DNA of 55,872 bases, taken from the NCBI GenBank assembly GCA_013115135.1, contig JABANP010000341.1, forward strand, positions 1 through 55,872, in the 5' to 3' direction. The DNA is from Perkinsus olseni (lineage: Eukaryota; Perkinsozoa; Perkinsida; Perkinsidae). Shown piece after piece: positions 11,405 to 23,335 of the stretch; position 1 is the stretch's first letter; every line of letters starts with the position of its first letter. The notes below the pieces were generated by a model. It had not been told where the DNA came from. It did not search any database and was given only the letters and a program-made list of their open reading frames with translations. A program made the position numbers and the translations under genes.

Positions 11405-11865
11405 ACAAACGGTTTCTAGGAGTGTTGATCTCAATGTTATTGAAATCAGCCTCTCTCTTTCGGACGGACGCTGGTGCGGTTTCTCAGGTGGATGCCAACA
11501 AACGGTGGGAGAATGTGGACTCCCTCGGTGCCCCCGAGCTTTTCCGGTGATGATATACTTTTGAATTACCGAAGATCATCACACCAAGAGCAATTGGTTG
11601 TTGCCGAGAAAGTGTCCTTATCTTTTCGTTCCGCAGCCCTTGTGAGATACTTGCATCTGGGTAATATCCGTAGGCTCATCCTGTCCACTTCTCTAGCTAA
11701 GCCTCTCTTGTTGTTATTGCCTAGCGGAAGCGTTTCACTTGGTCAACAGATTTTCGGGCTTTTTTATGGTGTTGTGTGCTCAGTTGTTGTTGTCACACGG
11801 GGTAGTAGTAGAGATGGAGATGCGCCTAGTAGCAGGCAGGTCTGCGTAGTAGCTCTATCGATATC
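11405..11865. other. Intergenic interval
   Basis: No recognisable feature between the glycosyltransferase stop and the CSN5 start. A short frame at 11474-11911 has no family features. Confidence 0.3.
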
Positions 11866-13265
11866 ATGGCCGCCAGCTTCGAGACCTTGTGCCGAGGAGA
11901 GGACGGCCTAGGGCAGCAGTCAGCAAGGGAGCTACACAGAGTGTAATATGTTGACTGCTACCCTCATAATAGTTGGTAGTTAATCAGGTATGCTCCGGTA
12001 GATAATGACGAGCGAGAGCGATTGCACGCGGATAAACCGTGGAGAGCTGATCCAGATTTTTTCAAGAAGGTAGCAGCTGCCATGAAGATGGTTGGTGGAT
12101 AGGCTGGTTGTCGCTAGGCTCGAATTACTGCCAATGCTGTAGTGAAGATGGTTACTCATGTAGCTTCAGGTGGAGACATTGAAGTGATGGGACTTATGCA
12201 GGTAGTGGCTGTAACGGTCGTACCATTCATCCCGAGTCCTTGTCTGTCCTAGGGCCGTATTGTTGGACACGACTTCCTCATCACTGATGCTTTTCCCCTG
12301 CCTGTGGAAGGGACTGAAACACGGTGATGGCCCGACAGGCGTCGCCTTTTTTGCACTGCTATTCCGATAGTACTCCTTTTTAGAGTCAATGCGGGTGCTA
12401 CAGCAAATGAGTTTATGATAAACTTCGTGGAAGCCAATGAGTCACAGATATCGGATGATAATGTGGTGGGCTGGTACCATAGCCACCCAGGGTACGGCTG
12501 CTGGTTATCGGGCATCGGTAGTAACAGCCGAACGCTCTAGGAGCCTCTTCATCACATGACCCACCTCAGATGTAGAAACCCAACGCCTGTATCAAAGGGC
12601 GAATGAGCCGTTCGTCGCTGTTGTCATCGATCCAGTGAAGACAACAGCCCAACGACGAGTCGAGATTGGTAATAGCTGCACGTCACTTCGTATAGAGCTT
12701 TGTTTCAGGTGCATTCCGAACGTACGAGAAAAGCTCTTCGGTCCCCAGTGGTACAGCAGCTGACGGTGCCGCTCGTGTCGTTGGCAATATACCCTTGGAA
12801 AAGGTTCAAGATTTTGGAGCGCATGCCAACAGTTACTACTCCTTGGAGGTAATGTTTTCGCCTACACAGTATCCTTAGGTCGTTGGACGACAAGTTGTCT
12901 CAGGTAGAGTATCTCAAGTCCCCACTGGATAATCTCATCCTTTCGAAGCTGTCCAACTCCTCATGGGTTTCTCTGCTTTGTTCATCGCCTCTTTCAACGA
13001 ATACTGACCATATGGGTTCGACTGATCAACAACTCCCGTACGCAGCCAACACATCGCGAATGCTCGTTTGGAGGTGTTGTGCTGATCGAGGTATCTACGG
13101 AAGTTGGTAGCTGATGCGGGAGCCAAGACAGCAGCCAGCCTTGAGGAGATCACGGCAGACAGGGGCCGTGGTACCGGGGGACAAGCTTCACCAAAAGAGG
13201 CGATGGTGGACGCGCAAGCTGACAATCCCACCGCCAGCAGTGGGCCCGAGGAGGATTTCGGGTAA
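11866..13265 (+). CDS. CSN5: COP9 signalosome subunit 5 (JAMM deneddylase)
   Basis: CSN5 is the metalloprotease that removes NEDD8 from cullins within the COP9 signalosome. From Met 11866 the exons read [36 protein letters not shown] and DPDFFKK, then over a 48-bp intron (12070-12117) [48 protein letters not shown], and [19 protein letters not shown] continuing into DVETQ. The JAMM residues are all present: Glu of EVMG, HSH, and the Ser and Asp of the WLSGID run. Further downstream come [44 protein letters not shown] and [12 protein letters not shown]. The C-terminal exon structure after about 13010 is unclear; I end it at GPEEDFG. At least eight introns are very short. Confidence 0.8.
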
Positions 13266-13960
13266 TGCCGCCGCTGGACCACATTGTTCGTGTAGTATAG
13301 TGATATCAGATCCACGGAGATGATGGCACAGGCAGGGCCGCAGCAGGCGAGGCTCGGTGAGCGACGGTCGAAGAAACACCGGTCCTCACCTGGAGCTGTT
13401 GGAGGCCAGCCGCTCGGTGCCAGCAGAGGGGGCAGAGGACGACATCAGAGAAGCATTGAGCTCCATGCTGGTAATAGTGGCTGAGATTGGTATTCATCTT
13501 CGTACATTGGAATAACTGTTCAGGTGGTCCCGGTGTCGATCCCTCACCTACGTGCCCATCATCGCAGCAGTGTATAGGGTTAGGTCTCGCGGCACAGGAC
13601 GGGGTAGTACGGGTGTCATTCTGATGTAGCCATATCACAAGTTATAATCCTTCCTCAGCTTTCCGCTAGCATCGAGCTCATGTCCTGTGTACTGGCGTCA
13701 CAGAGAGCTCAACGCATGCTGTTCGCTGCCCCAGGCTGCCACGCCCGTGGAGCTGACGAAAATGACGTGGGAAGCAATCATCAGTGATATTTTCCAATGT
13801 TCAATGTGACGTTTCGCTTGGAACTTGCACTCGAGCTCAGTGGGACCATCACAGAGGGACTGATGAACGTAATTGAGGGTGGGGACTCGGGCATTTCGGC
13901 AACGGAACTCTCAGGCAAGCCCAAACATACAATTGTATACTTGATGGGTAGACCCTCGCC
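13266..13960 (+). other. Possible small unassigned gene between CSN5 and the DHHC gene
   Basis: Several plus-strand frames with splice-like borders occur, such as one from the ATG at 13321 (MMAQAGPQQARLGERRS) and one around 13740-13960 ending in KHTIVYLMGRPSP just before the DHHC frame. They may be exons of one small gene or a 5' part of the following gene. No family is recognised. Confidence 0.25.
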
Positions 13961-14938
13961 GTGACCCGTGTAGTGTCTGCCATGCCGAATCATCATATGA
14001 CAGTTCATGTGAGCACCAGTCCTTCTGCCATGCACGATACCTCCCATCTCCTCCTATACGGGTCCTATGATCGGCCAAACAAACCTAATAATGCTTGCGG
14101 TCTGTGGTTCGTCGTGGTGGTCCTCGGCTTCATCGTCGTTGAATACGCCAGTTTTGTCTTCCTATTGTGGGGCCCTCTCCTGCCCTGGACCCCAGCGTTG
14201 CTAACACTATGCACCTTCCATGTGCTGGTGGCAATGACTCTATGGTCCTTCTATATGTCTGTCTCGACAGATCCCGGAGCAGTACCGTTGTATTGGGGAT
14301 TTCATATAGGGGAAGAGAATAAACGACGAAGGTACTGCAAGATGTGTAATGTATGGAAACCTGAGAGGACCCATCATTGTAGCATCTGCAACCGATGTAA
14401 CCTGAATATGGACCATCACTGCCCATGGATAAACAACTGCGTTGGCTTCTATAACAGGAAGTTCTTCATGCAACTGTTATTCTACGTCTATGCTACTCTG
14501 GCAGTGTATATAGCTGCTGGGGCTTATCCCCTCTATCTGCATATCAGTGAGGTCATCATGGTTGATATAAGGTTCTTAGATTCGGGTGATGTCATCATTT
14601 CCATCACCTATGGCATTGCTGTTTTCTTCATCACTACTCTCACTAGTTTTGTGAAGTTCCATGTGGCCCTGGTCACTGAGAACAGCACCACGATTGAGAA
14701 TCTCGAGAAAGAGAGCGGAGAGGCAGCATCGACCCAGCATGACCAGCATGTCCACAATCGTTCCAAGTACGATATGGGTTGTTGGAGGAGGAACGTGGAG
14801 CAGGTGATGGGCTCGAGTACCCTATGGTGGTTTATACCGCGCCATAATGACCTGTCAAGGCCTGTTGGAGACGGGGTGAATTGGATCAAGGCAGCAGACG
14901 TAAGCACTGAAATGACATCTTCGACGAAGCATCTGTGA
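13961..14938 (+). CDS. DHHC-type protein S-palmitoyltransferase
   Basis: A single-exon 325-residue membrane enzyme that attaches palmitate to Cys of target proteins. It has the canonical four transmembrane segments (about residues 47-71, 77-101, 167-193 and 210-238). Between the second and third lies the cytosolic Cys-rich domain with RYCKMCNVWKPERTHHC, then CNRCNLNMDHHCPWINNCVG; the catalytic DHHC is at 151-154. The TTxE motif follows the last membrane segment as TTIE (243-246). Length fits the family. Several Met codons lie upstream of the first membrane segment (1, 8, 13, 24), so the exact start is uncertain. It lacks introns, unlike its neighbours. Confidence 0.9.
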   Translation: MTRVVSAMPNHHMTVHVSTSPSAMHDTSHLLLYGSYDRPNKPNNACGLWFVVVVLGFIVVEYASFVFLLWGPLLPWTPALLTLCTFHVLVAMTLWSFYMSVSTDPGAVPLYWGFHIGEENKRRRYCKMCNVWKPERTHHCSICNRCNLNMDHHCPWINNCVGFYNRKFFMQLLFYVYATLAVYIAAGAYPLYLHISEVIMVDIRFLDSGDVIISITYGIAVFFITTLTSFVKFHVALVTENSTTIENLEKESGEAASTQHDQHVHNRSKYDMGCWRRNVEQVMGSSTLWWFIPRHNDLSRPVGDGVNWIKAADVSTEMTSSTKHL

Positions 14939-15209
14939 CCACCACTATTCTATGAACTCCGCCAGAGGGATTACTGGTACTCTGTTAGTGGAAGGACAGG
15001 CTTCGTCCATGACCTACTCCAGTGTTCTGAGATGCCTCCGGTGTACATGCATGCAGTGTTGTTAGACTAATATCGGCTATTACCATTTCTAGCGTTTTTG
15101 GCTTGCATTTGTGTTAGTGTGGGATAACTGGCATTTTGGCAGCAGAGCCTCGGACACGCTCGTGTATTTTCAACAGTACTCTCGAGATAGCTCCACCCCG
15201 CTGCGCGCA

Positions 15210-18200
15210 ATGTCGCTTCTATTGACTCGGAGAAGTCGGGCGGTAGAGCGGAAAGGCGTTCGCTGCTTTGCTCCTAGAAGGCAGAGCAAGAAGAACCTCT
15301 ACAAACTGGAGTTCATGGATCACATCGAGACTGGAGTAAACCCAGCTCGGGTAAGTATCAGTATCAACAACCGGCTCTACAAGCAGAACAGGTGTTATCA
15401 AGGTTGTAGATACCAATGCAATTCCTCTATCAAAAGTTGGAAGATCAGCCCCCGAAGGAGTTAGCTTATACCATACACACAGCGGCTAGACTGCGGGTGG
15501 CCAATAAAGAGCTGTAACCAATGCCACTCAGACGATTGAGGTGTTGTTGTTACTATAGCCTAGGTTCAACAAAGCTATTGCGGCAGCAGCTGATATGGCT
15601 AATGAAATGAAGCCTTCCTACACTGTGGGCATACTCTTTGGAACCCTATGGATAGCCAAACACTGGCCGTCGAACACTAATGATGTGAGAGAGTGCGCGC
15701 TGGATGCCGGTATCCAGGGGTGCTTCGGCAGGTGAAGGTTCTTTACACCTCTGTCATCCGTGATATACACCGCCTGCAAGGCGTTGATATTGCATATTTA
15801 CTCAAAGCAGCATCGGCCTTCAGTGAGGAGGTAATTGTGTACTGTGTATGTAGTCAAGTATCTCCTCATGGCGATCCCTTCAGTGCGGCACGTTATGTAA
15901 ACCAGAGCTTCAGAAGCTCATCCAGATGGTTCCAGATACCATATCGACATCTAACGTTAGGTAGCTGGCGATTGGTTAATCTTGATCACTTGTGAGAGAT
16001 CCTTGTGGCTGCTGATGCTGCTCAGGTCGATCACGGAATGCCTGGGAGCCATGGCTAAGTTGAAGATGACGAGCCAAGCAGCACTAACTGCTATCAGTCG
16101 GTAGCCAATGCTTCGACTAGCACTACTGGAAGATAGAGGGTATCGGACTCGTCCTCAGGCAGTTGACTTATCAAATGGAGTCAGTGCGGGTTGTTGACAT
16201 ACCGACTATTTTCCGCTCGTAAGTGCGTGATGAGATAACCTAGCCGCATACCTCGATGCAGACCCTGTGCAGTTACGTCAATCTCTTACCGCTCATGCCC
16301 CAACCCTTAGCCTCACCATCGCCCCACCAAGCGCTGTTGGAGGGTGAGTTTTCTATTGGTGAACAAGAAACAACGAGGGGACATCATGATCTTCTTTTAG
16401 CTGCGTGTTCTTCTCTGTGCGCCCGAATATCCCTCATGGAGGTCGAACAGATATCTATCACAGTAGCTGCTCTGGGGAAACTCTCCAAGTTTGACGACTG
16501 GTGGCGGCCATCGGGCACTGCGGTATTGCTGGCATGTTACCATCACGAGGGCAAATATTCTATTTTAGGTATCGGCTTTGGCAGCGGCTCTGGCCGAGCA
16601 TCTCCCACTCCTGCAAGCGGAAATGATACCAAGCTTGATGCTCAATCTTGGCCTAGCTTCGGTATCATTGCAGCATCGGTAAACCGCGTATGTCACTCAT
16701 GTTACCAGTTGTTCAGGAAAATGCTCCAGCCGAGGCGAGATGCGCAATCGATTCGTTGTTGAGACGGATGGCCAGTGCATCAGTTCGTGGCGTTCGGAAC
16801 CAGACCGCTAGTGCTTTGGCCAGTAGGGCCAGCTGCTCCGTGGTGTAGACCAATCCCCACAGCCTTAACGAGGAACTCAGATATCCGCCAGGTTTCTCTC
16901 CTGCAGGCACCATACACGCTGCGGAAAGTCTACGTGCCTTGGAGCAGGACATGCCCAGTCTTCTCTCCCTCACTAGAGTACATCTTCAACGTAAATTAAC
17001 GACTACGACCATTGAGGTGTTATGCGGCTCTGGCTCACTTCTGGGTGCTCACTTCTCTCCGCCTTAGTCTCTGGCTGGTATACTCGGTAACATACCCTCC
17101 ACTACTGTGAGAACATGTATTGCTGAACACCTAGTTCAACGCTTGGACAGTAATCTTTGCAAAATTGACGACTACGTCCGCATAGCAATAACTGCTGGAG
17201 TTGAGGGCAATAGCGAGGTGCGTGGTGCAATCGTGATACACCATCATCAACTCCATCTTTGTCCTGTGTCTTTCAATATGACTCCGATGTAGGTATCTAA
17301 TCTGCTCATAGAGGCTGCCCTCTCAAAGCCCGACTTCCCACCTGGTGCATTGATTGCGATGAGAGATGCCCGTGGCGAGCCGCTGGAGGTAGTAGCGTAA
17401 TGCTCATGCGCCGCCCCTGCCCCATCCAGCGACGCATCTATCTCAGGCAGCTGCTGTTCCAGATGTCTGCTTAATCGATGCCGTCATCGGCTACGGCCGT
17501 GCATCTTCAACCATCTGTGGCCTGATGCTGAGCCGAGTTAATCATGAGGATGACAGTGTCATTAGTTCTGACCGAACTTTGGACGCCTCCACTGAAATAA
17601 CTCTACCGTTGCCTTACCAAAGAGCAGCCGTTTACCTTATTCATCATCTACAGGGGCGGTGTAAAGCAGGTGATGTCCTGGTGCAGACCCTCCTCCGAAG
17701 GATAAGGGTTGACATCCTCGACATAACAGAGCTCTCCCTACTGGTGAGCAGCATATCCACTCTCACCACGTGTCCAGCATCTGCGTATCAGGCCCGATTT
17801 AGTCCATTGGCAGCATCGCATCCCGTGCTCATTCCACTAATAGCAAAGAGATGCTTGCAAGTTGCTGCGTCGCCAGAAGTTCTTTCTAATACTGCTTACG
17901 AAGGAGATGTTCATTCGGCGAAACTATTGTGCCGCGTGTTGTCCCTTCTATGCAAAGTTGATAGAGGAGACTCAGCAGCACTGGATTTTGGAAGTGAGCA
18001 GTAGCAAACTCCGACTCTCGGTCTCAAACACTCACCTTCCGGTCGCTGCTTCTCCTATGAACAGAGGGGGGACTCACGAGGTGTGAGCGTGAGCAGTGAA
18101 TCTCCAGTGTATAGCAACGTGTCTCAGAACTCCGGAATCTCATCTGCCAAGTTGCTGTGCGGCACGCCACACATCTCGTCCCTTCGGACTTTGTCTCTTT

Positions 18201-18434
18201 GTGCGCATTGGTGGTGCAGTCTGGCTACCACAAGATACCAGAAGTACGCCTTTCACTCGGGGATGTAGGAAACATCGAGTCAGCGGCGTGATCATCTACA
18301 GCAGTTCGCTGCAGATCCTGGGACCGTGTGTATTGGTGAAGATGAGGGCATTGAAGTCTGCTGGTGCCAAGGAACGGTTAGCAGGACTCTGCCGTACCAT
18401 GGGGTTTGAGGCCATCGATCTCTCAGAGAAGTAG
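15210..18434 (+). CDS. Multi-exon gene, possibly an organellar RNA-binding RAP-like protein
   Basis: From Met 15210 an Arg/Lys-rich N-terminus (MSLLLTRRSRAVERKGVRC) looks like a mitochondrial targeting peptide. It is followed by ...MDHIETGVNPAR and a GTAAGT donor. Downstream exons separated by short introns carry helical repeat-like stretches (FNKAIAAAADMANEMKP, IAYLLKAASAFSEE, LTAIS, ITVAALGKLSKFDDWW, LLCRVLSLLCKVDRG), and a final piece ends AGAKERLAGLCRTMGFEAIDLSEK, which could be the end of a RAP domain. Alveolates have expanded families of such organellar repeat proteins. I cannot assemble all exons, and the family call is tentative; it could also be two genes. Confidence 0.4.
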
Positions 18435-18806
18435 GGGTCGACCAGATTGTAGCCTTTTGTCGGACGGCCTTCCTACCTATACCACAGGTTCTCGAACAAC
18501 CTTCATGAAGTAGCAGCTTCCACGGAGGGTGAGTCACTGGCCTTAGTGAACGCATCCGCGAGCCCAAGTGCAGCATCATGAGCATCAAGACCCAATTTGA
18601 TCATCATCATCACAGTCCACTACTTGATTGTTGTGCATGGATTGCTTCTCAATGGTGTTGTTTCCGTAACGGGAATTCCGTTTGTTTCCATCCTCGTTCT
18701 CATATGTTGTGTTGTTGCAGGCTAGTGATTATAATTGATATTTATAATTGATTTTTGATAATATTTAGTGTTGTGCTGTCAGTCCGTATATCCCTCCCAG
18801 TACACT
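18435..18806. other. Intergenic interval before scramblase A
   Basis: No gene recognised. The part around 18720-18775 is AT-rich with repeats of TTATAATTGAT-type words and may belong to the promoter or leader of the scramblase gene. Confidence 0.3.
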
Positions 18807-19907
18807 ATGCAATATCCCAACCCTCAGATCCAGCCACCGGGTCAGGTAGCTCTATCTCGGCGTAACTAGAGGTAACTGCTCCTCAGGTCCAGATGGCCAC
18901 CGTGATCGGCAACCCTATGCCGGTCATCCAGCCTAATGTTGTTGATGGTATGCAGGTGGTGGCTGGCTTGAAGAGGGTACAAGTCTTCGCTAGCCTCTCT
19001 GAGACTGAGGGTTCGGTCCTCAGGTACAAGTTCGCGAGCTGCGTCAGATGTTAGAAGCAATCACGGGCTTTGAGCAACGCAACAAGTAGGGATACTTCCG
19101 TTTAGTGTTAACCAATGACGATACCCTCAGGTATATCGTGAAAGATGAGGCGGGTCGTGAGCTCTTCTATGCTGTTGAGGAGTCCAATGCCTGTGAGAGG
19201 AACTGTTATCCTCCGGACTGTGCTCCATGGGATTTACATATTTATGTATTGGGGCCCAAAGGGTAGGCCATCCTGCAGCACGGCTGCACCCCAACGTACG
19301 TGTGGCCTGGCAGATTACAGGGAGACCTCATCCATTGGCTCACCGTGCATCGTCCGTGTACCTGTACGTGCTTCTGTGCCAATCGACCAGTAGCATACGT
19401 AACCGAGACGTCGACTGATCAGTGAGCCCATCCGAGACGGTCCATTGAATGCACATAGCCTGCTAGGTTGTTGGGTACTCTACACGATCCCTATGCATGC
19501 TGTGATCTCACGTTCAAGATTAAAGATGCTGCCGGTAATGACGTCATAACAGGAGTCGGAGGATGCTGCCAATGGGGAATGTGTTGCCCTCTGCCATGCG
19601 GCCCTTGTCAACACATTGGTCTGCAACTATCCGATTCGATGTGAGTGCTGCAGCTTCACCTCGGGGGGAGATCATCTTGTTCATGTCTCAGGAATAATTC
19701 CGAAGTTGGGAAAGTTGACAAGTACTGGATGTGGGGTGACTGTTGCCCAATCTGTTTCAAGGTGAGAGGTCGTGGCTGATCAGCTGTTTGATGGCTTCTC
19801 ATCAGGAGCAAGATAACTATTGGATTACATTTGGGGAAGTTGAAAACCCCCGCTGGAAGGCTCTGCTGTTGGCTTTGGGAATATTCATGGACTTTAGGTG
19901 GGAGTGA
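18807..19907 (+). CDS. Phospholipid scramblase family protein, copy A
   Basis: Scramblase-family proteins act at membranes and move lipids between leaflets or work as related tubby-like lipid-binding proteins. Exon 1 (18807-18845) encodes MQYPNPQIQPPGQ, a Pro-rich start, followed by a 41-bp intron. Later exons read VQMATVIGNPMP, GLKR, VQVRELRQMLEAITGFEQRNK, YIVKDEAGRELFYAVEESNACERNC, PWDLHIYVLGPKG, DLIHWLTVHRPCTCTCFC, LLGTLHDPYACCDLTFKIKD, GGCCQWGMCC, VGKVDKYWMWGDCCPICFK and finally EQDNYWITFGEVENPRW with ALLLALGIFMDFRWE. Spacing and Cys-rich blocks match the family. The splice near 19257-19320 is unclear because a TAG follows GPKG and no canonical pair restores the best frame; the same oddity occurs in copy B. 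Confidence 0.75.
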
Positions 19908-20228
19908 TAGTGCTGCAACTTGAAAGCCTTGACAGCGATCCCTCCAGGTATTTCAGCCGCCGGAACCAGGACAATAATCAATGAAGTGTGAACATAAGCG
20001 GCCTGCCCATGTATGAGAGCATCGACTCGGTCGGCTCCAATGCCCTTTCTCATCTATCGTGAAATTCCCTCTCTTTGGTCCATCGGCCAATACCGTAGTT
20101 TGTATTTAATGAGAAAAATGCGTTGAGTTGGGGAATCGTGGATGCTCAACTGCACCTGAACTGAGTTTGATGCTGCTAGTCGACCTACCAGAATTTGCGC
20201 AGCTGGCCTGTGGTCCGTTGTTGGTACC
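19908..20228. other. Intergenic interval
   Basis: Nothing recognisable between scramblase A and the Gln-rich gene. Confidence 0.3.
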
Positions 20229-22561
20229 ATGTCGAATTCGGGCAACCCTGTGGGGGGAGGGGGCAGTGCTTTAGACAGTGCTATGGAGGCACTCAAGCGA
20301 GAGCTGAGCAAAGGGACAATATCAAAAACGCCATCCCCAGCACAGAGCTCCGTCCAGCCTCCAAACGAATCTTTCGTACATCATCAACAGTCACTGCAAC
20401 AACAGCAGGTACTAATAGCTCGTAGTGATATTCGCAGGACAGATGGGAAAGCTGCTTCAGACAGCAACGAGTAGCGCTGCTCCCTATCAACAACAGCATT
20501 ATCTCCAACAACAACAGCTACATCAGCAGCAGCCGCCGCCACGTCGATCACAGTACTCGATGCCTCCCTCTACTACAGCCACCTCCGGAATGATGCATCC
20601 GAGTGTGGCTGGGGCAGGAGGCCCAGCAATGCATGCAATTAATCCCAGCCAGACTATGCATCCCACTGCAGCTGGTAGTAATAATAATCCTCTAGCTCGC
20701 CCCCTTCGGCCTACCACCTGATTGTGCAACATACTACCTACATATGTTCAACTACATCAGGTCTACCAGCGGCAGCAGTGGCTGCTCAAGCGGTCCGCCG
20801 AGCCAGCCTCACTCAACAGCAGCATCCACGTCCAGCTACTCCGCCTCGGGCAGTTCCGGGTGGTGGGGCTGCGAGGCCTGTGGGAGGGAACCGTATAGCG
20901 GTGTCTATCGATATGCTTCAGCAAGTCGTGAAAGGGTATGTGGCCTCTTCGGCCCATCCGGCGACGCGTGAAGTGAAGCAGGACATGCTTGATCGGGTAA
21001 GGGCCACGTGCTCACTGAGTCTGATAGTCTATTATCCTCAGCGTGTTCGGTTCTTGCATGCACCCCCTCTCAGTTAAACCGTCTTACATGGAGTACACAG
21101 AATAAGAACATACAACAAGAAGTGGTGGCTATAATAGGCATGTAACAGTGGAGCCCCATTATTATACCGGCTTCTCGACTTGGCGCAGGGAATGTATTCT
21201 CGGTCACTTTTCAGCCTCGGGTAATTTCAGGCCTGCCCTTCAAGCAGCCCTTCGTTCGGTAAATCTGCTCCAAGGTCCTTCTGTACCACCGCGACAGTTG
21301 GCGGCGGCTGCAGCGGCAGCAGCGGCTAACATACGCCAGATGCGGGTAACAACCCACCCTCACGCGGCATCGTCCTTTTTTCGCATGATATAGGCCGGAT
21401 CGCCCTATTCCCCCTATCATCCGGGGACTCCACCATCGCCACAGCCAGGGAATAGAGCACCTTCACCATCACCTGGTAGCCAAGCTGGAGGCATCAATGC
21501 TAGAGGAGGCATATCGGCGAGTAGGAGCACTGCGACAGAATCATGCTCGACCCCTAGAGAAGTAGCGGCAACGTGTAGTACTATATGCTCTCCTGGTCAG
21601 GTAGTATGCTCCGTCGCCCTATGCCTATGAACGCTGTAGAGAGGGAGCGCCATTTAGCCCGAGCTGTATGCATGGGTGGAGATGTGAAAGTCCTCGCTGG
21701 TATTGACATAGGCTACGAGCAAGCCCTTCTAAGGCTTATGTAGGATAGTATGGGTACTAGTTGGGGTCGGAAGGCGGCTACAGGTATTCCGATGAAGAAC
21801 CGTCGGCGGGGCCAGCAGCTGCTACCGCGGCCTCATCGAGGAAGAAGAAGAGGCCAGCGCTGCTACCAGCAGAGCCGGTGGACAAAAGGCAAAGGCTGGC
21901 AATACCTCTCTCTATGATGGAGGGGCAGAACGAGGAATGTAATAAAGCGAATCATCAGTATGTGATGGCTGGGATCGAGTTCTTAGATCTGGAGAAAATA
22001 CCACTGGCTGAAAGTACCGTGAGAGAAAGGCTGAGTGGTACCACTGCATACCGTGGAGGCCTGTCGCGAAAAGCATGCAATGCTATGAGGGCGGTTACCT
22101 GTAACAATAGCATACGAACCTCCAACTGTTAACGCTCACCCTCAGGGACACTGCTATCCAGCCTAGCAGGATTGATCTTGGAGGATAAAAGGAATTTGGA
22201 AGCGGCGAGGCATCGCTCTAGCCAAACCACCATGGATGGTGGATCCGCGGAACGTAGTAGGGGAACTATGAATGTCGCAGCTGCAACATCCTTGGCATCC
22301 CTTCTTGACACTCATTCCGTCTCAGCTAATGAGCCCTCGACCTCCTCCGCTATCGGACGGTATACGAAAAGTGAGGCTTCTGCTGCTGCTGGTGGTGCTG
22401 CAGGCAGCGTAGCTACAAAGACTGTTGCTACCAAGCGGAATATGATCAATGGACAGTCGGTGATGGATACAACAAGCCCTATCATGTCCATATTCAACTT
22501 CCCACAGAAGTTAGCGGAAGACCTAAACGGGACTCAGGTACATCCATTTCCTACTCTTTGA
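20229..22561 (+). CDS. Gln/Ala/Pro-rich multi-exon protein, function unknown
   Basis: Starting at Met 20229 (MSNSGNPVGGGGSALDSAME), exons encode long low-complexity tracts: HHQQSLQQQQ, YQQQHYLQQQQLHQQQPPP, a run of Ala near 21305-21330, and SPSPGSQAGG. These are interspersed with helical segments such as VSIDMLQQVVKGYVASS, VKVLAGIDIGYEQALLRL and FLDLEKIPLAESTVRERLS. A basic stretch SSRKKKRPALLPAEPVDKRQR looks like a nuclear localisation signal. This composition is common in transcription or chromatin co-regulators, but no domain is identified. Exon borders are only approximate. Confidence 0.4.
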
Positions 22562-23335
22562 CTATCGGAGTGGAATTGACCGCACATTATAGGGCCTGTG
22601 GTACAGTTCGTAATAAACAGTTCAATGATTCGAACCACTGACGTACTCCATAATTGCGGAGAGTATTCTTTCACTCGATACTCCTACTGCACGTGCGTGC
22701 TCGCCCTCATGTCGGCCCGGACGGGTATAGAAGAGGTTGGAGAGTTCACAGTAGCTCGCTTGCAGGGGAGCTTGTCAGCAATAACCAGCCCTATATTTTT
22801 AATGACCTCACGGAGACTTGAAAGGGAGGGTGTAGGTGCGAAGCCCTAAGCACCCGGCCGTCCTCATTTTCAGGATGGCTCCCTGTTGGAATACTCAGGC
22901 AATGCTGGTATGCTAATGGAACAAGACCGTACAACAGCGGCTCACGTAATACTGATGATTATGTTATACCCACATCACCCTCCCGTCGTTAGGTTCACTA
23001 CACCTTGAATTTGATGCCGGCACGCTTTTCTGGTCCGTGTGGTTTGCGGCAGTTGCCTTTAAAAATTCCTAGACAGTTCTGGCCTGTCTGGTTAGCAAGG
23101 GCTCATCATAAGCTCATCCAAATGTACATTCGCCAGTCTAGTATAACAGACATCCCACCACCATCGTCATCATCTTCCTTCTCGGCAGCGACAGGTGGTA
23201 TCGGGTAATATTTTTTCTTGCTGTTTCCTCTCCTTGCGTTCCGTCACATCCTGGGTATAACCCTGGGTTGAGCGAGCATCGTTGGTCCTTTGCTGGTGGT
23301 AATATGTATGGTTTCAGCGTAGTTCTCCAGCGGCC
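22562..23335. other. Interval between the Gln-rich gene and CSN4
   Basis: Short plus-strand frames (for example one encoding GSLHLEFDAGTLFWSVWF near 22990-23070) may be last exons of the Gln-rich gene. Otherwise nothing is recognised. Confidence 0.3.

Noticed and set aside
20724..21077. KIX or TAF4 domain in the Gln-rich gene
   Set aside because: Helical segments are suggestive, but no diagnostic residues could be aligned from memory.
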